The notes under the pieces: model-generated
Database searches by the model: none
What the model saw: the letters and a program-made list of their open reading frames with translations, nothing else
Told to the model about the DNA's origin: nothing
Made by a program: the position numbers and the translations under genes
Assembly (NCBI RefSeq): GCF_000161935.1
Contig: NZ_GG698802.1
Coordinates: 201,320 to 265,319 of the forward strand
Length of the DNA stretch: 64,000 nucleotides
Reading direction: 5' to 3'
DNA from: Limosilactobacillus coleohominis 101-4-CHN
GTDB taxonomy: Bacteria; Bacillota; Bacilli; Lactobacillales; Lactobacillaceae
Shown here: in pieces, positions 28,451 through 36,015 of the stretch
Layout of the letters: each line of letters begins with the position of its first letter
Position numbering within the stretch: position 1 is the first letter of the stretch

Positions 28451-29335
28451 TTAATCATGCTGATTTAACCATGATTGTAATAAGTGTTCGTAAGCACTTG
28501 TTCGTTCAACAAATGACATGTGCCGGGTTCCATTAAATAAGTGCCAACTAGCGTGAGGTAAATTATCAGCCATTGTTTTCGCCACTAGCGGTGTACAAAG
28601 ATCATTAGTTCCACTAGTGATTAACGTTGGCGTGGTAACCCTTTGCAATTTTTGAGTATAATCGTAGTTTTTAAGATTACCGTTTGGAGTATATTCGTTT
28701 GGTCCCCAAGCGACTTCATAAGACACCGTACCAACCTGCTTAGGCCGTCGTAAGCATTCTGGACTGTTTAGATTAGCTTCATCCGCAGAATGTAATTGCA
28801 TATAATGACGATTGGCTTGTAAATAATCAGCAGCTTGGTAATTACCAGTACGTTCTGCCTTGGCAATCGCTGCCTGTTCTTCTGGCGGCAAAAACTTAAT
28901 TAACCGGTGCTGTTCTGCACCCCATAACTTAGATGATGATAACGTGCTTGCTAGTATCATACTGTGAATTCCATTTGGTTGATAGTCGCATAGGTAAATA
29001 ATGGCTAACATGCCACCCCACGATTGACCTAATAAATGGATTTGCTGTAAACCCAGTTGTTGTCGAAGACTGACTAGTTGCTGCACCCATGTTTCAGGAC
29101 GGTAAATCTCTGGAGTATTATCTGGAATTGAAGACTGTCCGCAGCCAAGCTGATCGTACATAATTAGCTGGCGATGGTCTTGGTTGGCGAATTCATCTAA
29201 GACTTCAAAATAGTTATGGGTCGAGCCAGGGCCACCATGTAGAAGAACTAATGGTGGCTTCTTAGAAGGCTCCCCAACGATGCGGTAATAAGTCCGGTAG
29301 TCGCCAAAAGGTAAATAGCCCGTTTTAATTTGCAA
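28451..29335 (-). CDS. pepI: Proline iminopeptidase (peptidase family S33)
   Basis: Removes N-terminal proline from peptides in the cytoplasm, about 294 residues. The alpha/beta hydrolase shows the oxyanion segment LVLLHGGPGSTHNYF, the nucleophile elbow LGQSWGGMLAI, the acid in SGTNDLCTP, and the catalytic His in GTRHMSF. The TTG at 29335 is preferred: AAAGGAA lies 7 bases upstream, and the resulting LQIKTGYLPFGDY N-terminus matches lactobacillar PepI. The frame is open to an upstream start at 29380, but that lies inside a hairpin. It lies downstream of a broken C69 dipeptidase gene on the same strand. Confidence 0.93.
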   Translation of the reverse strand: MQIKTGYLPFGDYRTYYRIVGEPSKKPPLVLLHGGPGSTHNYFEVLDEFANQDHRQLIMYDQLGCGQSSIPDNTPEIYRPETWVQQLVSLRQQLGLQQIHLLGQSWGGMLAIIYLCDYQPNGIHSMILASTLSSSKLWGAEQHRLIKFLPPEEQAAIAKAERTGNYQAADYLQANRHYMQLHSADEANLNSPECLRRPKQVGTVSYEVAWGPNEYTPNGNLKNYDYTQKLQRVTTPTLITSGTNDLCTPLVAKTMADNLPHASWHLFNGTRHMSFVERTSAYEHLLQSWLNQHD

Positions 29336-29360
29336 AATTCCATTTCCTTTCATTAATAAT

Positions 29361-29399
29361 AAATGGTCTTCAACCACCACGCGCGATTGAAGACCATTT
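29361..29399. repeat. Perfect 13-bp inverted repeat between dipeptidase and pepI genes
   Basis: AAATGGTCTTCAA (29361-29373) and TTGAAGACCATTT (29387-29399) are exactly complementary around a 13-base GC-rich loop. It begins 15 bases after the dipeptidase stop on the minus strand, so it probably ends that transcript. It is followed only by an AT-rich stretch, not a clean T run, so termination may be weak and allow pepI readthrough. Confidence 0.6.
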
Positions 29400-29413
29400 A
29401 ATTACGTAGCAAA

Positions 29414-30821
29414 TTATTCATTTCCATAGTTCAAATGAAGCTTTAAAGCACCATTTTCAACCATGCCGCCAAGGCACTTCATTGCCAAATCATAAGCGCG
29501 CTTTGCCGTTTCGTTATTAGCTTCCTGTAATTGCTTTTGAAGCTCCTTACCAGACAACTTAGCAACTTTTTGGTCTGTCTTAATCATAACGTTGCGACCA
29601 GCGGCCATCGTATTTTGCCGTAAGTTTTCAAGGCTCATTTGATAACGCTTTGGATGATCATCCGCAATTGTTGCAATTAATTGAGTCATCCAGTACATAT
29701 TATGAATATCAAAGTGTTCTTTGGTGTTCTTGTATGTTGCAGGAGTATCTAACACGTTAGTATAGAATGGAACAACTGAGTTAAAGGCATTCGGACCAAA
29801 CGATAACCAGCAAATCCCTGCTTCTTCCTTTGGTACATCATTCCGTAGTTGAATAATATGACTTTCAGCATTCCGCTGGAAACCAATTGGCCGAAAGGCC
29901 GTCCGCGTTGCAGAGGTTCCTTCACTATCATATGGATCATATGGTGTGTGTTGATAGCGTGAGCTAAGAGCATACTTAACATCTTCAACCGTAATCAGCC
30001 GTTCTGGCTTACGAATAAATGGCAGATCTGGGTTATCCGGCGTTTCAGCAATGCTTGGATTAAAGAGCTTTTGAACATACCATTGCCGTGGAATATTGTA
30101 GCGATAATCAGAGTCTTTATGGCTACCGAAAATGTGCCGGAGGTTGTATTTACCATCGGGATCGACATTTAAGTGGTAATCATCAATCATCTTTTGTAAG
30201 TCGGCAGATGCCATTGTATCAGCAGAAGCAAAGTCAAAGTCTGTAATGCTAAACCAGTTTGGTGCAACTACATAACTGTCGTCAGGAATTCGTTGGGCAG
30301 CCCAGTGGTGACCACCGATGGTTTCCATGTACCAAACTTCGTCGTGATCTGCAAACGCAATTCCGTTGGATTCCGTAAGTCCCGTATTTTTCGAGATAGT
30401 CACCCAGTAATTTAACTCCTTCACGTGCAGAATGAATGTATGGCAGGACAATGGTAACAATATCTTCTTCACCAATCCCCTTTTCTACTAGTGGATCAAT
30501 TCCTAAAATACGGGAATTAGTGGTACTAGTTTCAGTAGCGGACATTGCTGTATTGGCGTCGTTGATCCCTGCTTCACCCCAGATACCCATTTTCCGTTGT
30601 TGAGCCGTAATTCCAGGAATGGAAGTATAGCGCATGGGGTTACTTGGTAAATCAATCTTAATCTTTGAAGTAACCGACTTATAATTCTTTGGTTGCTTAT
30701 CCGGTGTTACAACGACAAAATGCTTTTGGTTAAACGTATAGCCACAGTCCTCATTCCGTGAAATCAGTGTTGAACCATCTGCGGTCGCGTTTTTACCAGC
30801 TAGAATTGTTGTACAAGGCAT
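29414..30821 (-). pseudogene. C69-family dipeptidase broken by a +1 frameshift
   Basis: A dipeptidase A-type Ntn hydrolase that would cleave dipeptides in the cytoplasm. The first frame starts MPCTTILAGKNATADGS with the nucleophile Cys3 and runs through SRNEDCGYTF to LLGDYLEKYGT. The second frame resumes with TESNGIAFADHDEVWYMETI and continues to the stop at 29414. The junction lies at about 30373-30378, where one extra base fits. The joined length of about 469 codons is normal for the family. No homopolymer is present at the site, so a sequencing slip is less obvious, though an error is still possible. The original start has a suitable upstream site. A TTGACA lies about 80 bases before the start. 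Confidence 0.88.
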
Positions 30822-30963
30822 ATCTATGATCCCCTTTTTTGTTTAAAATACCTATTCAACATCTAACCCTATTTTAATGCAAACCATTTAATTTCTCAAA
30901 CTAACCTGTCAAAAACGTCTTATTATTAAATATTATTGATCAAGTAACCGTTTGGACTCCGAG

Positions 30964-31521
30964 CTACCCTTTTAAAGAACCATCATGATTGAATAATGGT
31001 AACCGTGCTAAATAAGTAATATCGGATCGATTGGCGGCAGCCCCTTCTGCTAAGATAGCAACCTTGGCCATTACCTTGGCACCAACTTGGTTCAATAGTG
31101 ATTCCGCAGCCTGCATAGAACTACCAGTGCTAATGACATCATCAACGATAATTACTCGTTTATTCTGCAATAATTTTTCATCATTTCCATTGAGGACTAG
31201 TTCTTGGGGGCGTTGAGTTGTAATGGAATTAACAACCGTCTTGATTGGATGAGCCATGTATCCTTTAACTGACTTTCTTAGGACGATTGAACGCGGATGT
31301 TGTGTTAACAGACCTAGATCATGGGCCAAGGGAATCCCCTTGCTTTCCATCGTGACAAGATAATCAAATTCTGTCGGTAATTTGGGTTGGAGTAATTTAG
31401 CAGCCGCATACGATAATTCATCATCACCAAGTAATACAAATGAGGCAATTGCTGTTTTAGAATCGATTGGGATAATGGGCAACTGTCGTGTTAAATCAGC
31501 GACCTGTAATTGATATTCCAT
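30964..31521 (-). CDS. Purine-type phosphoribosyltransferase
   Basis: A 185-residue type I PRTase that attaches a purine base to PRPP. The PRPP-binding loop is VIIVDDVISTGSS near residue 122, with the catalytic acids in DD. A flexible-loop lysine region (VLRKSVKGYM) and the N-terminal ESKGIPLAHDLG segment resemble adenine and xanthine PRTases. Substrate choice cannot be fixed from sequence. The permease gene ends 12 bases upstream, giving an uptake-plus-salvage pair on one transcript. It is not the main housekeeping apt by context, which is inference. Confidence 0.87.
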   Translation of the reverse strand: MEYQLQVADLTRQLPIIPIDSKTAIASFVLLGDDELSYAAAKLLQPKLPTEFDYLVTMESKGIPLAHDLGLLTQHPRSIVLRKSVKGYMAHPIKTVVNSITTQRPQELVLNGNDEKLLQNKRVIIVDDVISTGSSMQAAESLLNQVGAKVMAKVAILAEGAAANRSDITYLARLPLFNHDGSLKG

Positions 31522-31533
31522 AATTATTTCTCC

Positions 31534-32616
31534 TTAAATGAAAGCTAATAAGACTTTTAAAATGCCGCCAGATAACAGACCAGTAAATGGATCAACTAAT
31601 CCGGTAATGACCATTGTTAATGTAGCTACGATTGGTTGACTACCGTGAAGCGCAGTTGTCGCATTTTCCGGAAATGTCACAAAGACCCCGAGGACAAATA
31701 AAAATCCGGCGATGGATGAACTCGGCACGTACTTACCTAATTTAGGGAGCCAGCCAAGAACCAAAATTAGCGCCATAATTAACATCATCAAACAACCGGC
31801 AATTACTGGTTCGGGCGCACTAGCGGTTGCAGAAATAATTGTTTCAACTGGTGCGCCTCCTAGCAAAGAAGTTCCCAGGTCCGCCAATGCTTGCGAAGTC
31901 GTTAGTAAATTCAAATTAACGGGATTTGGTTTGATTCCAGTCATCTGACCTGTGATCAGTCCGTACGACAAGTTCGCACCAATATTCAAACACGCTAAAC
32001 TGAGTGCCCCACGAATGATGCGCTGATTAACCATCGGCTTGGTAAAAACAAACCGGCGTAGTTTAACATTTGTCGGTAATGTGGCGCGATAATGCTCAAT
32101 AAAGACCGCATACAAACTAGATAGAATTACTGACAAACAGATTGTCCAAACTAAATTATTAGTGATTAGGTAAGTAATAACGGCCACAAGAATTGATAAC
32201 CATCCAGTCAGCTGGAATGCTTGCTCTTGATTGGAACCTTTGGCCATTTGCAAAGCAATTTTTGCCAGCATAATACCGACGCCTGCCATCATTCCGTAAA
32301 TAATCTGATTACCAAAAAGCCGAACAATTCTGGTAAGCGTTCCGGTAACCCCGATAATTAACATGATTAGAGACCCACCAAAGATAATTGATGTAAACTC
32401 CCGGGGGTTTTCGCCGATATCACCAGTCACCGCTAGGGATTCTGCCTGAAAAGAAACCGGGGCAACTGAATTGAACATAAAATTAATTCCGGTAACTAAG
32501 ATAAATGAAAAGGTTGTAGGAAAAACCGCAAACCCAAGCCCCATGGCCATAATCCCTTGGGGAATTCCGTTCAAAACCACACCGATTGCGGCCATTAAAT
32601 CAGCTAACCAATGCAT
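31534..32616 (-). CDS. Putative purine/nucleobase permease (NCS2-like)
   Basis: A 360-residue integral membrane protein with about 10-12 hydrophobic segments. Features include GINFMFNSVAPVSFQAESLAV, GGAPVETIISATASAPEPV near residue 255, and repeated Gly-rich helices like those of the NCS2/SulP fold. It is somewhat shorter than typical NCS2 permeases (about 430 residues). The gene pairs with a phosphoribosyltransferase, so a purine base is the likely substrate; the family call is moderate. It starts with AGGAGGAAG before the ATG. A promoter and a 14-bp palindrome lie upstream. Confidence 0.72.
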   Translation of the reverse strand: MHWLADLMAAIGVVLNGIPQGIMAMGLGFAVFPTTFSFILVTGINFMFNSVAPVSFQAESLAVTGDIGENPREFTSIIFGGSLIMLIIGVTGTLTRIVRLFGNQIIYGMMAGVGIMLAKIALQMAKGSNQEQAFQLTGWLSILVAVITYLITNNLVWTICLSVILSSLYAVFIEHYRATLPTNVKLRRFVFTKPMVNQRIIRGALSLACLNIGANLSYGLITGQMTGIKPNPVNLNLLTTSQALADLGTSLLGGAPVETIISATASAPEPVIAGCLMMLIMALILVLGWLPKLGKYVPSSSIAGFLFVLGVFVTFPENATTALHGSQPIVATLTMVITGLVDPFTGLLSGGILKVLLAFI

Positions 32617-32657
32617 AACTTCCTCCTAAACACGAACAAAACTCTGACTGTGAAACC

Positions 32658-32671
32658 AATAGTTAACTATT
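32658..32671. promoter_or_regulatory. Palindrome AATAGTTAACTATT, candidate operator of the purine permease
   Basis: A perfect 14-bp palindrome lies about 42 bases before the permease ATG. On the minus strand it follows a promoter-like pair: TTGACT (32702-32707) with TAATAA or AATAAT around 32679-32685. It would therefore sit just downstream of the transcription start. No matching regulator was identified, and purine riboswitch consensus is absent. Confidence 0.4.
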
Positions 32672-32760
32672 CATTCATATTATTAGTGAGAAAATTCGGA
32701 AAGTCAATAACAACAAAACGATCCTTGAATTGAATGTTCGTGATTTAGTAAGTTGAGGAT

Positions 32761-32798
32761 AAAGAAAAACTCCGCGAACTATTCACGTTCACGGAGTT
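32761..32798 (-). terminator. Intrinsic terminator after pnuC
   Basis: On the minus strand AACTCCGTGAAC and GTTCGCGGAGTT form an 11-of-12 pair stem followed by TTTCTTT. It begins 10 bases after the pnuC stop. Confidence 0.85.
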
Positions 32799-32808
32799 AG
32801 TCACTGAG

Positions 32809-33546
32809 TTATTTAATTGCGTTTAACCCTTGCTTTTTCCGCCCATGATTGAACCATGGGCTAACGGTAAAGGCCAAAATATCATTGATAACGTAGATTG
32901 AACTATTCACCGCCATGGCTAAAGTGGCATCACCTTGGGCGAAAGTAATCCCCCAGAGGATTAATTGAAAAATCCCGGAAGCCAACCACCAGAAGTATTG
33001 GTTATTATAACGCATAAAGCACATGATCCCGGCAGTTAAACTGATTGAGAAACTAATGGCATCGATCCAAGGACGTGGATCATCGGTAAACTGACCAATC
33101 AGGTAACCGGAAATTAGGTAAACCAGTAATGTTCCAATAATTGCAATCGTCCATTCTTTACCACCAAACTTGCGCAGGTGGTTCTTGGTATCGTCATTCC
33201 AAGAATTAATCGCTAAAATAACTGGTAAATCTAATGTTGCAATGTAGGCAATTTGTTCAAAAATAGATAGGTAATTTTTAGCGGCTAACCCTGCATAAAT
33301 AAAGCAGGCAGCACTAATTAGTCCTAACCAACCGTTAATTGCCTTGGTTGCATTGATTGCTAAAACACAAAGGGTCCCTAGCAAAGTACCGATAAAAGTA
33401 ATTAACGTTACCGTAGTAACCTTTGCTTCAATTAGTAATGCTAATTGAAAGCCAAACGCGAAGAACCAGAGACAGTAGTTTTGCACTGGCCACCCCTTCA
33501 ACTGTCTAAACAACCATACAAAATAGTTCTCATGAGAATTTCCCAT
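32809..33546 (-). CDS. pnuC: Nicotinamide riboside transporter PnuC
   Basis: A membrane transporter for the NAD precursor nicotinamide riboside, about 245 residues, with seven or eight helices. Diagnostic segments are LKGWPVQNYCLWFFAFGFQL near the N-terminus, GLISAACFIYAGLAAKNY, LPVILAINSW, and the repeated WW/WxN positions in RYNNQYFWWLASGIFQLILW. AAAGGAG lies 11 bases before the ATG at 33546; the frame is open further to 33594 with a poorer site. The gene is monocistronic. An inverted repeat at the likely transcription start suggests repression by a niacin-type regulator, which is inference. Confidence 0.9.
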   Translation of the reverse strand: MGNSHENYFVWLFRQLKGWPVQNYCLWFFAFGFQLALLIEAKVTTVTLITFIGTLLGTLCVLAINATKAINGWLGLISAACFIYAGLAAKNYLSIFEQIAYIATLDLPVILAINSWNDDTKNHLRKFGGKEWTIAIIGTLLVYLISGYLIGQFTDDPRPWIDAISFSISLTAGIMCFMRYNNQYFWWLASGIFQLILWGITFAQGDATLAMAVNSSIYVINDILAFTVSPWFNHGRKKQGLNAIK

Positions 33547-33618
33547 TGATAACCAAACTCCTTTATTTTTTAGGTTCATGATGATATCCATCATGCCTTA
33601 TCCGCCTTTCGGCATCTC

Positions 33619-33633
33619 TGACAATAAATGTCA
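33619..33633. promoter_or_regulatory. Inverted repeat TGACA-N5-TGTCA at the pnuC transcription start
   Basis: TGACAATAAATGTCA lies about 10 bases downstream of the pnuC -10 hexamer (33644-33649, minus strand), which places it at roughly +5 to +19. This is a normal repressor position. The binding protein is not known; NiaR is a plausible candidate for a nicotinamide riboside transporter. Confidence 0.4.
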
Positions 33634-33838
33634 CTGATTGAAGAGTATAGCATGAATGGTTTGAAATTTGAATTTGCAAAATGATCATTTATCAACAAGC
33701 AATCGCGCAAGTTTGGGCTCATTTACCGGTTAAAAATTTTTTCTTTGCCTTACCAATAATTAGTAATCCGATGATATGATAAGTGAATATTTACTTTACA
33801 TAAAAATAATATCGGTAAACTAATAACAAAAACAACCT

Positions 33839-33868
33839 TTGTTACTTATCCCTGAATAATGGTAAAAT
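33839..33868 (+). promoter_or_regulatory. Candidate promoter for the patatin-thiolase unit
   Basis: TTGTTA (33839-33844), an 18-base spacer and TAAAAT (33863-33868). It overlaps an in-frame ATG at 33859, supporting the later start at 33904. Confidence 0.5.
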
Positions 33869-33903
33869 GGGAACATCTATTTATGAAAACGGAGGGCTTT
33901 CTG

Positions 33904-34761
33904 ATGTTGTATAATGCAGCCTTAGTCTTAGAAGGTGGGGCAATGCGCGGTCAGTATTCGACTGGAATTACCGACGCTTTTCTGGCCCACCATATTGAAT
34001 TTAAAAGTGTCATTGGGGTGTCTGCTGGCGCCCTTTGCGGTGCTCAATACGTTTCTAAACAGTATGGACGGATGGTTCACGTTCATACGCATTATCGCAA
34101 AGACAAGGAATACATTTCGCTTTTGCACATGCTGAAGCATCAGGATATTTTAAATTTAGATTTTTTGTTTGAAGATCATGGTTGGGATTGGAATAACTTT
34201 GACGAACGGGCATATGAACGCTCCTCAACTAATTTTACAATTGTGGCGACCCAGTTATCATCCGGGCGAATGGTATCGTTTATTAACCCCACCGGTTCGG
34301 AACTGGTCAATGACTTGAAGGCTTCTTGCTCGATGCCCTTTTTAATGGAACCGCAAATTACATCGAAGGGTCAATGCTTGGACGGCGGTGTTGCTGATTC
34401 AATTCCTTATGACATTGCTGAACAGCAAGGATTTGATAAGATTGTTATCGTGCGGACGCGTCCCCGGGCCTATCAAAAGAAGCCAACTTCCAAGTTGCTG
34501 CAGCAAATGTACCGACGAGTTTTTAAAGAGCACCTTGCATTTGCAGAAACTGGTATTAAACGACCAGAAGTCTATAATCAACAGGTTGAAGTGGTTAATC
34601 AAAAAGCGGCTAATGGAGACTGGTTCTGTTTTTCACCGGAAAATATGGTCAAGGTCGGACGTCTGGAAAAGAACACGAATAAGCTAGCTGAACTCTATCA
34701 TCAAGGACAGCAGCAAGCCGAGCACTTATTACCGGAATTAACGGCATACTTAACAAAGTGA
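33904..34761 (+). CDS. Patatin-like phospholipase family protein
   Basis: A cytoplasmic or peripheral acyl hydrolase of about 285 residues. The catalytic elements are the oxyanion motif EGGAMRGQYSTG near residue 10, the nucleophile elbow GVSAGALCG near residue 38, and the Asp dyad partner in LDGGVADSIPYDIA near residue 160. It belongs to the YjjU/RssA-type patatin branch, whose physiological substrates are mostly unknown. The ATG at 33904 follows GGAGGG by 7 bases. The thiolase gene starts 10 bases after its stop, so the two are co-transcribed. Confidence 0.9.
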   Translation: MLYNAALVLEGGAMRGQYSTGITDAFLAHHIEFKSVIGVSAGALCGAQYVSKQYGRMVHVHTHYRKDKEYISLLHMLKHQDILNLDFLFEDHGWDWNNFDERAYERSSTNFTIVATQLSSGRMVSFINPTGSELVNDLKASCSMPFLMEPQITSKGQCLDGGVADSIPYDIAEQQGFDKIVIVRTRPRAYQKKPTSKLLQQMYRRVFKEHLAFAETGIKRPEVYNQQVEVVNQKAANGDWFCFSPENMVKVGRLEKNTNKLAELYHQGQQQAEHLLPELTAYLTK

Positions 34762-34771
34762 GGAGAATTTT

Positions 34772-35950
34772 GTGGAGAAAGTAGTATTTGTTAGTGCTAA
34801 ACGGACCCCAATTGGTAAATTAGGTGGTGCCCTGGCAAGCCAATCTGCAGTCGATTTAGGAACGATCGTTGTCAAAAGTGTCCTAGCCGACGCCCACATT
34901 TCAAAAAGTGTAGTGGACGAAGTTTTCATGGGGAATGTTCTCTCTGCTGGGCAAGGTCAGAATCCGGCTCGTCAGGTCACCCTTCGTGCTGGATTACCAA
35001 ATACAGTCCCGGCAACGACCATTAATGATGTCTGTGGTTCAGGAATGCAAGCCCTGCGGTTAGGCGCTCAACAAATCATGCTTGGTACAGCGCATGTGGT
35101 CATTGCAGGCGGAATGGAAAGCATGTCTAATGCTCCCTACCTCATCCCCAAAGGCCGGTTTGGTTATCGTTATGGGAATGCAGAATTAGTAGATAGTTTG
35201 TACCAGGATGGGTTAAGTGATGCCTTTTATCAATACCCCATGGGGGTGACTGCGGAGAACCTTCTGCAAAAATATCCCGAAAGTCGCCAAGCAATCGATC
35301 AATTTGCATTACATAGTCAGAATAAAGCGGCAATGGCACGCGATAAGGGTCGCTTTAATGCTGAAATAGTGCCAGTGACGGTCAGTGATCACCACGGGAA
35401 GATGTATATGATCGATCAAGACGAGGCCATTCGTGATACATCATTAGCAAAGTTAGCAAAACTCAAACCGGTATTTAAAAAGGATGGTCAGGTTACTGCC
35501 GGTAATTCATCTGGGATTAACGATGGTGCTGCGGCCGTGGTCATGACCTCTGAAAAGTATGCACAAGATCATGATTTATCCATCTTAGGGCACTGGTCTG
35601 GAGCTAGTCTGGTCGGCGTTGATCCAGCAATCATGGGAATTGGGCCCTACTATGCCATCCAAAAACTATTACAACAAACTAACCTCGATCAGGGTGCCAT
35701 CGACTTATTTGAAATTAATGAAGCGTTTGCTAACCAAGCATTAACCGTTATTCATCAATTAGGAATTGATCCGCAAAATGTAAACGTAAATGGTGGTGCG
35801 ATTGCACTTGGTCATCCACTTGGGGCCTCAGGAACACGAATCGTAGTGACCCTTCTCCACGAAATGCAACGGCAAGCAGTTCATTCAGGAGTTGCGAGTC
35901 TTTGTATCGGTGGTGGTATGGGTGCGGCAACGTTAATTACTCGTAAATAG
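34772..35950 (+). CDS. Acetyl-CoA C-acetyltransferase (thiolase)
   Basis: Condenses two acetyl-CoA to acetoacetyl-CoA, the entry to the mevalonate route to isoprenoids in lactobacilli. The 392-residue protein has the acyl-binding Cys88 in NDVCGSGMQALRLG, the GHPLGASGTRI motif with the catalytic His, and the second Cys in SLCIGGGMGAA. Length is typical for biosynthetic thiolases. GTG start with GAGGAG upstream. It is the last gene of the patatin unit and is followed by a shared terminator. No other mevalonate gene is in the window. Confidence 0.94.
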   Translation: MEKVVFVSAKRTPIGKLGGALASQSAVDLGTIVVKSVLADAHISKSVVDEVFMGNVLSAGQGQNPARQVTLRAGLPNTVPATTINDVCGSGMQALRLGAQQIMLGTAHVVIAGGMESMSNAPYLIPKGRFGYRYGNAELVDSLYQDGLSDAFYQYPMGVTAENLLQKYPESRQAIDQFALHSQNKAAMARDKGRFNAEIVPVTVSDHHGKMYMIDQDEAIRDTSLAKLAKLKPVFKKDGQVTAGNSSGINDGAAAVVMTSEKYAQDHDLSILGHWSGASLVGVDPAIMGIGPYYAIQKLLQQTNLDQGAIDLFEINEAFANQALTVIHQLGIDPQNVNVNGGAIALGHPLGASGTRIVVTLLHEMQRQAVHSGVASLCIGGGMGAATLITRK

Positions 35951-35967
35951 TTAAATAAACAATACAT

Positions 35968-36013
35968 AAAAGGATTTCAGTACTTGGCACGGCCAAACTC
36001 TGAAATCCTTTTT
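35968..36013. terminator. Bidirectional terminator between thiolase and trehalose PTS genes
   Basis: AAAAGGATTTCAG and CTGAAATCCTTTTT pair as the outer stem, with an inner TTGGC-ACG-GCCAA stem. A and T runs on both sides allow use by both convergent genes. Confidence 0.88.
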
Positions 36014-36015
36014 GA

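Larger units (their letters stand above)
33595..33903. other. Intergenic region between pnuC and the patatin-like gene
   Basis: A divergent, AT-rich region of about 310 bases. On the pnuC side it holds a minus-strand extended -10 (TGCTATACT, hexamer 33644-33649) and an inverted repeat. On the patatin side it holds a plus-strand promoter candidate. The middle part (about 33670-33830) has no reading frame or recognisable element. No RNA gene was seen. Confidence 0.5.

Noticed and set aside
32617-32808. Purine riboswitch upstream of the nucleobase permease
   Set aside because: The conserved aptamer loops were looked for and not found; only a promoter and a palindrome are present.
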